Below, piece by piece: positions 57,190 through 64,000 of a stretch of 64,000 nucleotides of DNA (the stretch's first letter is position 1; every line of letters starts with the position of its first letter). The translations under genes and the position numbers were made by a program. Below the pieces are notes generated by a model. That model ran no database searches. It was not told where the DNA came from and saw only the letters and a list, made by a program, of their open reading frames with translations. Source of the stretch: Phascolarctos cinereus (lineage: Eukaryota; Chordata; Mammalia; Diprotodontia; Phascolarctidae); contig NW_018344024.1 of NCBI RefSeq assembly GCF_002099425.1, positions 2,927,001 to 2,991,000 of the forward strand. The letters are read 5' to 3'.

Positions 57190-58390
57190 CAGGAAAATTG
57201 ATAAAAATGGAATCTCAGAATCGGATGTAACCTCAGATGTCATTTAGTCTAACTCATACTTGAATAGAATTAAAATCTACTTCATTTTCAAATTATAATT
57301 ATCCAATCACAACTTGGAGATTTCCACTCTTGTCCACGGCAACCTATTCCAATTTTGGACATTTTTAATCACTATTTTTTTCATTAAATCAAAACTATAT
57401 CTACTTCTTTGCAACCCATTTCTCCTATTTCTTTCCTTTTCACCTGAGAAGATTAAGATTAATCTCTCTCAAACTTTATAATTTTTTTTAAATACTGGAA
57501 GACTGCTTAAATATCCTCCAACTCTTCTCTTTTTTCAAGATAAAAATTTCTGTTTCTTTTCAACTAGTTTGTGTATGGAATGATCTGTAGTCCTTTTATC
57601 ATTTTAGTTGCCCTTTCTGAATTTTTTCCCATTTGTCAGTATTGCTATTAAAACATATAGCATAGACCTGAGCACAATAGTACAGACATAGTTTAACCAA
57701 TGAAACAATAACCTTCCTTATCCTGGGCACCTATATTAACATAGCTGAAAATCACATTAGCTTTTATTTATTTTTTTTTCTTTGCAAGACAATTGGGATT
57801 AAGTGACCTGCCCAGAGTCACACAACTAGTGAATGTCAAGTGTCTGTGGTTGGATTTGAACTCAGGTCCTCCTGACTCCAGGGCCAGTGCTCTATCCACT
57901 ACACCACCTAGATCTCCCAACATTAGCTTTTAGATGACAGACCACACTCTTCTACTCTACTGCTTCATTGTTCTCTGTCAACCCAGTTGATACTTTTCTT
58001 GAAGGATATGTTGATGGAATTCCTCTGTCAGAACTTTTTAATTTGATGAAAGCTTTGGGTGAATATAATACATCTTTTATTTGAAAAGCAGTCTAACTAA
58101 ATTTAAGGATGAAACTTCTCAGGGAATTCAGTTTATCGTTCAAGTAACTATTGAACCCTGTCCACTATCATAAAGCATGTGTATTTGAGTCAATAGAGGG
58201 AATAAGCACATTGATGAAATCACAGATTCATGGAGCACTAATTTGTTCTATTGATTAATATTGAATTTAAAGTTTACTAAATCCCCTATAATTTTTTTTC
58301 ACAAAAGTTTATAGTCACATCTCTCCCATTGTGAAGAGTTAATTTCTTGAACTCAGATGCAGGACTTTACATTTACATTGAGAAACAAAT
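57190..58390 (-). mobile_element. CR1/L3 LINE, split by a SINE and a second insertion
   Basis: Antisense CR1/L3: 'cctcagatgtcatttagtct' AACTCATAC, 'ggcaacctattccaattttg' GACA, 'tcattttagttgccctttct' GAATTTTTTCCC, 'cacattagctttt', then from about 58245 'gtttactaaatcccctataa' TTTTTTTTCACAAAAG and 'cagatgcaggactttacatt'. The order equals that of the copy at 10080-10952 and extends further. About 57950-58240 does not belong to CR1/L3 and is unidentified. Confidence 0.78.
57754..57932 (-). mobile_element. SINE (WSINE1/MAR1 type) inside CR1/L3
   Basis: Antisense body: GCAAGACAATTGGGATTAAGTGACCTGCCC, 'tttgaactcaggtcctcctg', 'gctctatccactacaccacc'. The reversed T-rich tail is at 57767-57782. The target-site duplication acattagctttta is identical at 57754-57766 and 57920-57932. 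The target word lies exactly in the CR1/L3 'attagctttt' block. Confidence 0.93.
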
Positions 58391-59229
58391 CAATAAAGAA
58401 CACTACAAACATGAAAAGGGGAAGTAGGAATGACAGTAATACCTGCATATTTTTTTTGGTTTTGGATTGTTGTTGTTGTTGTTCAGGAGAGATTGTGAGT
58501 TAAAGGGAACAACTAATATAAATAATTAAAAGAAATATGGAAAGATGAAAAAGTGAGGAAGTGAGGTGCACAATAAGGAATGTAAAGCCAAAATGAGTCT
58601 ATGTAATGACTACAAAATATATGAAAATAACATTAAATGGCAAAAAAAAATTACTGACTAATCTAATGAACAAAATTTGTATATAAATTAAATTTAAAAA
58701 CCAAGCCCATTTTTTTTTCTTTTACCAAAAGCAAGATTATAAAAGTTTAAGGTTGTTTTAGTACCAGTTACAACCTCCCTTGTATAATTTTATCAGAATG
58801 TCCTAGGAGATAATAATTTGCACTTGGATGATTAGGATTGTCTGGTGTGACAAAACAAACTATCAATAGACAAAACAATATGAAATTAGAGATCAGAAGA
58901 AGGCCTCACCTTTCCTGATTGTTCTCTCTGAAGTGAACTTATTCTTTCTTTCTGACTTTGAGTGCTTTTCAAATGATTTTCCACTTTCCTGTTCTGTATC
59001 ATAAAGAATTTAAAAGTACTTTAAATTTTTGTTAACTATGATCGGTTCAATGGGACCCCGGGATATACCTATTTATATTTGTCCTATTTCTAGTTATCTT
59101 TTTTCTTTCTTTCCTTCCTAGCTTCTCTATGTGCACATATACAAGTGGCAATTAAGCCTATCCATCTCCCTCTGGGGTGGCTTTCTTCTCTGTGTTTGTG
59201 AACAACCATTAAGATTTATTTACAAATTA
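58391..59229. other. Anonymous sequence
   Basis: A (GTT)n run at 58466-58482. No other recognised feature. Confidence 0.5.
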
Positions 59230-59515
59230 GATAGGCACTACTTATCATTTTAAGGAAAGCTCCATTTATTTCCATGCCCTCTAGTACTTTTAATAAAAAT
59301 AAGTGCTGTATTTTATCAAAGACTTTTTCTGGATCAATTGAGATAATCAAATAATTTTTTGTTAGTTTTGATATTTACATGGTGGTACTTTTCCTAATAT
59401 TGCATCAGCCCTAAATTCCTAGTATAAATACCAGCTGCTCATAGTATATGCTTTTGTGATACATTGTTATAATTTCCTTGCTAGCATTTTATTTCAAATT
59501 TTTACATTAATATTC
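59230..59515 (-). mobile_element. L1 LINE ORF2 reverse transcriptase fragment
   Basis: 'gtgctgtattttatcaaaga' CTTTTTCTGGATCAATTGAGATAATCAAATAATTTTTTG is the antisense of the L1 RT block 'IDAEKAFDKI' (here the Ile-Asp-Pro-Glu-Lys-Val-Phe-Asp-Lys-type sequence). It is followed by 'tccttgctagcattttattt' CAAATTTTTACATTAATATTCC. Confidence 0.75.
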
Positions 59516-59642
59516 CTTAAGGGAATTATATGTGACTTTCCCAAGATCACACAGCCAGTAACTATCTGAGGTCACATTTCTGTTCACGTCTTCCTGACTT
59601 CAAGCACAGTACTCTCTCCACTGTGCCACCTTGATGTCTAAC
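59516..59642 (-). mobile_element. SINE fragment (MIR or WSINE1/MAR1 type)
   Basis: 'gtgactttcccaagatcaca' CAGCCAGTAACTATCTGAGG, TCTTCCTGACTTCAAGCACAG, 'ctctccactgtgccaccttg'. Inserted at the edge of the L1 fragment. Confidence 0.8.
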
Positions 59643-59811
59643 AGTATCATAGATAATAGGATCATGTAATTTTTAAATCTGCAATATATAATAAAGCTCA
59701 TTTAGCTTTATACCACCAATACTTCCACTTCCACAACTGTCAATACATCACCATCACCACTCTCACAACAACCACTATCATCATTAGCATCTTCATCACT
59801 ACTATCATCAT

Positions 59812-60225
59812 ACTTGTGAACATTTATTAACTACTTACTGTGTGTCTGGGACAGTCCTAAGATCTAGAGGTGCAAAGAAATGCAATAATAATTCATCCCC
59901 TTAGGGAATTCACATTTTCTTTTATTGGAGAAACAGCAAGCCAACACCTGAATATGTACAAAACATATACAATGTAAATGGAAACCATTCCCAGAGGGAA
60001 GGCCCTATCAGTGACAGGGGTTGGATCAAGTACCAGGAAAAAATCTCTTGGAAAAGGTGAAATTTGAGCTGTCTTAAAAGTAATCAGAGAAATAAAAAGG
60101 CATAAATGAAGAGGGAGAGAATTCTAATCATAAAGGACAGCCAGCGAAAATTCATGGAATTAGTTCATAAAATGTTTTGTGAGAGGAACAGCAAGGAGTC
60201 CCTTAGTGATAGATTCAGTGTAGTA
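59812..60225 (-). mobile_element. L2 LINE 3' region
   Basis: 'gaacatttattaactactta' CTGTGTGTCTGGGACAGTCC, 'agggaattcacattttcttt', 'gtgaaatttgagctgtctta', AAGGACAGCCAGCGAAAATTCATGG, 'gagaggaacagcaaggagtc'. Confidence 0.82.
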
Positions 60226-60510
60226 TTCAAATAAAAAAAAGTTATTCAAGTCTGCACAAAATAATCAAAAGTAGACTCAGTACTTCATTAGCTGAGCCAA
60301 TTCCATGAATTGAATTTGATCTATACACCAATGCTTAGGGCAGCACTTTCATATCTGTACCACAAGGTAAACAGAACCTCTTCTGTTCTATACGATGACT
60401 GTGATAATTTCATAATCAAATTTTCTGGTTCCAGGTAGTGGACATCTTTTGCTCCATAGGCAAAAGCAGAATTGTAAAATGGAAAGCACCAAACCACAGT
60501 ACAGGGATCT
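60226..60510. other. Anonymous sequence
   Basis: A 73-codon frame on the minus strand (60321-60542) has balanced composition but no motif that I recognise. Confidence 0.4.
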
Positions 60511-60519
60511 TGTGATACA

Positions 60520-60735
60520 ATAAGATAATCTGTGGATGGCAACTCTGCTTGTTTCTACCTTTGTGCACTTTGAAAAGTCACGTAACTTGCCTTGACATCT
60601 GTATCCTTACATGTAAAATGAAGATGAATAGATGACTTCTTGTCCTCTTCCCTTCCAACTCTGGATTTACTTCACTATAATTCTAGTTTTGGTTTTGCCA
60701 CTGATGGATAGTGATCTTAGGCAAACCATTTAGCA
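60520..60735 (+). mobile_element. MIR-related SINE, diverged
   Basis: 'aagtcacgtaacttgccttg' ACATCTGTATCCTTACATGTAAAATGAAG, 'ttcccttccaactctggatt'. Confidence 0.6.
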
Positions 60736-61829
60736 CTTTTTTTTCCACGCAAAATGAAATTAAAAAGCAAAACAGCTCCTCCAAAGTAAGATCTTTCTTC
60801 CCCCTACCTTTCAATCTTCACTCCCTCCTCATCCACCCCCTTGTATTTTCTTCTCTTTCTGAGATCACAGAGCTCACCTCCCCTTTCATTGCTAGCCCTT
60901 GATTTGATCCTGACACATCACTCACTTATCTCTAACCCCTATTCCCTTCCCCCCTTTTATGTACTTTACTGAAACATTCATCTGTAGGCATTAAGTCACC
61001 AAGTTGCGTGCATAATGCCCTTTGTCTGCCTCTTCACTGTTACCTCTTCCAAATTTCTGGATTTCCCCTAGTTTCCTCGTGCAAATTTAGAAAGAGTTCT
61101 CTTACTCTTACACAGAGTAATTAACTCTGTGTTACTCTGGTGCTGTTACAGTCCTTGCCTGGTGCATTTATTCATTTCTCCTGCATTTCTGCTGTTTGAA
61201 GTATCTGAGAGGCAAATAATCTCATCAGTTCTGGTTTCTTTCTAAAGTGTTTTGAATTCATTCATTTTTATTATTACTGAATGTTTCCCTTCTACCGTAT
61301 ATGTTTAAGATCATATTTGCTACATCCATCACCATAAGCTACATCCTGAGCTCCATTGTTCTTTGAAACACATTCAATTTATTTTTTTTCCCTGTGAGTT
61401 TAGAAAAATCCTGTGTCCTTTCCTTTTTATTGAAAGTATTTCTCCTGATGGCTTGGCGAGCTTATTGTTTCTGAATTGAATGGTTAAATTTGACAAATAT
61501 GTGTTTTGGAGTTTGCAGCCATGGTTTTTTGTTGTTATTGATCTTGTTTGTTTGTTTGTTTTCTGAAGAGGACTTATCCTTTTTTTTTCCCAATAAGAGT
61601 TTCATTTTCTATGTTTTGAAGTGCTGAGCAGAATGTATCTGCCAAACATATGGATAAGGAAAGTCCTTTTGACCAAACGAGCTAGAGAGGATCAAGGAAA
61701 GTAAAACAGATAATTTTGAATACAAGGAATTAAAGAGGGTTTTTTCTTTGTTTGTTTTGACAAATTAGAAGGAAAACAGGAAAGTGGGGTAGATTACAAG
61801 TTTGTTTGTTTTTTTCAGGTAAAGGCCTC
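60736..61829. other. Anonymous sequence
   Basis: C/T-rich part at 60790-60960, then ordinary AT-rich DNA with (GTTT)n-like runs at 61545-61562 and 61798-61812. No gene recognised. Confidence 0.5.
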
Positions 61830-62690
61830 ATTTCTCAATTATATAGGGAACTGAGCTTAATTAGTTAAAAAAAAAAAAGCAACTATTTCCTGGTTTATAA
61901 ATGACCAAATGATATGAACAGGCAGTTTTCAGAAGAAATCAAAGCTATCAACAGTAACATGAAAAAATGTTCTAAATCACTAGTGTTTAGGGAAATCCAA
62001 ATTCAAACAACTCTGAGATACCACCTCATATTTATCAGATTGGCTAATATGACAGAAAAGGAAAATGTCAAATTCTGGAGGGTGTGTGGGAAAATTGGGA
62101 CAGTGATGTACTTTTGGTGTGATCATGAACTAGTCCAACCTTTCTGAATAACAATTATAACCAAATTATAACCAAAAGACCATAAAACTGTGCCCTCCCT
62201 TTGACCCAATAATACCACTATTAGGTCTGTATCCCAAAGAAATCAAAGAGATGAGGGAAAAAAGGACCTATTTGTACAAAAAAAATGTAGAATCTCTTTT
62301 TGTGATAGCAAAGAACTGGAGATTGAAGGAATGCCTATCAATTTTAGAATAGCTTGATAAATTGTGGTATATGCTCAGGACAGTTTCAGAAAAATTTGGG
62401 AAGCCTTATATGAACTCATGGAAAGTAAAGCAGAATTGGGAGAATATTGTACACAGTAAAGCAATATTGTAAGTATGATCAACTGTATTTAGCTACTCAT
62501 TTAGACAATGATCTAAGTGAATTCTGAAGGACCTATGAAAAAAAAAAAGCTATCTACTTCACATGTATGCTAAATAGCAAAATACATGCCTTCTCAAGGA
62601 CAGGATAGAGGCAGGAAGGAGGGAGAGAATTTGGAACTCAATATTTCTTAAAGTATTTTTTATATGTAGCTGGGAAATATTTAAAGAAAT
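61830..62690 (+). mobile_element. L1 LINE 3' end with ORF2 C-terminus
   Basis: The longest recognisable L1 coding remnant in sense. The frame at 61914-62147 reads Met-Asn-Arg-Gln-Phe-Ser-Glu-Glu, then Met-Lys-Lys-Cys-Ser-Lys-Ser-Leu and Thr-Thr-Leu-Arg-Tyr-His-Leu, and ends Glu-Leu-Val-Gln-Pro-Phe. It is collinear with the L1 ORF2 C-terminal zinc-knuckle region (human: NRHFSKED...MKKCSSSLAIREMQIKTTMRYHL...CKLVQPLW). The second Cys position, in CWRGCG, is changed to Phe-Trp-Arg-Val-Cys-Gly. It is followed by 'ttctttttgtgatagcaaag' and the 3' UTR. The poly-A end is diffuse. Confidence 0.85.
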
Positions 62691-64000
62691 AAATAAGAGA
62701 TTAATTTATGAATTAATTTAAAATAATTATAATTTAATGAAATAAATAAGATAAAAATTTTTTTAAAGTTCTGGGCAAATAAATTTTATTATTTCCTTTA
62801 TGATGATATTAAGCTTTTTTGTACTGTCATGTTCTTCTAGATGACCTAAGATCTGTAGGTTGTTTCTGATTACATGTTTTGCTTTCATAGTGAGTATATT
62901 TTCTTTAAACATCATTGTTTTCTTCTCTTCTAGATTTTTAAAAATCAATGAATTTTTCATCTATTCTTCTTTCTTTTATTTCTTTCTTTTTTTTGGTGAC
63001 ACTTGCCATTGAAGATTCAAGGTTTTTTCCTTTTTTTTTTTATTATTCACTCTCTACATATGCGTTCTGCTTTTGTAATTCTTATTTTTTAAAACCATTC
63101 AGGGATATCATATTGTGATTTCATGTTCTCTAATTCCATAATGTACTCTGGTTTATCAAGTATTTGGATAATTTTCATTTATTTTTCATTATTTATTCAT
63201 AGATGCTTGAACTCATTTACTATATTTGGAGGTCAAATTTCCTTTTGCTGTTACGGTTTTTTTTTCCTATTGATTTATCTGTTTATGTTCAAGGTCTTTG
63301 AATGAATTCCTGACGCCTTCCCCTTTGATTGCAGTTTCTTTGGGAGCTGCATCTAAAAGCATCTCAGTGTGAGAGGATCCCCTGAGGAAACCATAATCAG
63401 AGGGAAAGGAGTGATGAAATAACTAATAAGAAATATAAGGGGAAAAAAAACCCTGAAAGCACCTAACAGTTCAAAAAGAAGAAAACTCAAAGACAGGTGG
63501 TGAGTGTGCTCTAGGTCAGTGCTACTTCTTGGGTGCAAGTAGTTTTTTTTTTGTTTTGGATTCTATATATCATAGACAATGGAAACAGTTAAAGTTGCTT
63601 TTCCTTTGGTGCATAATTTCTGTTCTGTAGAGGTTTAAAGGTCATAGGGATCAAAGAAATTGTCTAGTCGGCCATTTGGTACTCACATAAACTGGAAATC
63701 TCTCTATGACTTTCTAACTGGTGACTTTAGTTCTTGCTTTAGGTCTCTGCATTGTTCCAGGGTTTTAGTATTTGTCTCCTATCACTTTGGCCTTAGTGTC
63801 TGAGGGGAAACAAAATTTCTTTTAATTATATTATTCTTCCTTTCCTTTATTTTAAATTGTGCTCTCTATCAAATTTTTACTATAAAAAATCACTGGATCC
63901 ACAGTACTATGTTCAGATTTTGTAACTATAAAAACTAGCTTAAAAGTTAATTTTCTTTATTTTGAGGCTTGGGGCTTTTTTTCCTCCCATGGAGTCATTC
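62691..64000. other. Anonymous AT-rich sequence
   Basis: 1.3 kb, T-rich on the plus strand. The open frames (62763-62960, 63123-63305, 63353-63538) show no recognised domain. Might hide old L1 sequence but I cannot support it. Confidence 0.45.

Noticed and set aside
60321-60542. 73-codon minus-strand frame with balanced composition
   Set aside because: No motif, start context or conserved neighbour. Could be chance between L2 and MIR fragments.
61914-62147. 77-codon frame that looks like a real protein
   Set aside because: Recognised as the L1 ORF2 C-terminal region, a LINE remnant and not a host gene.
1-64000. An intact new biological system
   Set aside because: The window shows no cluster of intact genes. 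The structure seen is explained by layered transposons, microsatellites and anonymous AT-rich DNA.

Overview
This window looks like marsupial nuclear DNA: AT-rich, CpG-poor, and built almost entirely from the interspersed repeats typical of marsupials. These are marsupial L1 ends on both strands, L2 and CR1/L3 fragments on both strands, MIR-related CORE-SINEs, tRNA-derived WSINE1/MAR1-type SINEs ending in microsatellites, one BovB/RTE LINE fragment and a retroviral fossil. Family names come from remembered consensus sequences, not from a database search, so subfamily names are approximate. I see no intact host protein-coding gene, tRNA, rRNA or CRISPR array. The region is best read as intergenic DNA or the inside of a very large intron.

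Layout. 1-5501: retrovirus-derived DNA, with a gammaretrovirus-like leader and gag-like part at the left edge, a long AT-rich interior without recognisable genes, and a clear 3' LTR at 5027-5501. 5600-11000: L2, MIR and CR1/L3 fragments, a mariner-type palindromic MITE and a 40-bp perfect palindrome. 11700-13000: GATA and ACAT microsatellites. 14110-18985: two head-to-head L1 copies, each carrying a SINE. 19340-22205: an L2 copy, microsatellites and an L1 3' end. 22200-30000: mostly anonymous AT-rich DNA with a 7SL RNA retropseudogene (about 24318-24541), a few SINEs, one exon-like segment (28372-28457, minus) and a long L2. 30530-31775: an L2 split by a SINE. 32000-37600: mostly anonymous. 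37700-42260: L2, L1, CR1/L3 and a mariner-like transposon. 42300-47250: mostly anonymous. 47270-47965: BovB/RTE fragment. 49300-52650: SINEs, an L2 broken by an uncatalogued 567-bp repeat, and an L1 3' end. 54400-57190: L1 debris and microsatellites. 57190-58390: CR1/L3 split by a SINE and a second insertion. 59200-62690: L1, SINE and L2 fragments. 62700-64000: anonymous AT-rich DNA.

No genes here work together as a system. What the window records is layered transposition: several insertions are dated relative to each other by target-site duplications (TSDs) that can be read directly. I found no convincing new biological system. The observations most worth following up are the 7SL pseudogene, the exon-like segment, the 567-bp repeat, the mariner/MITE pair, and the pattern of SINE tails turning into microsatellites.
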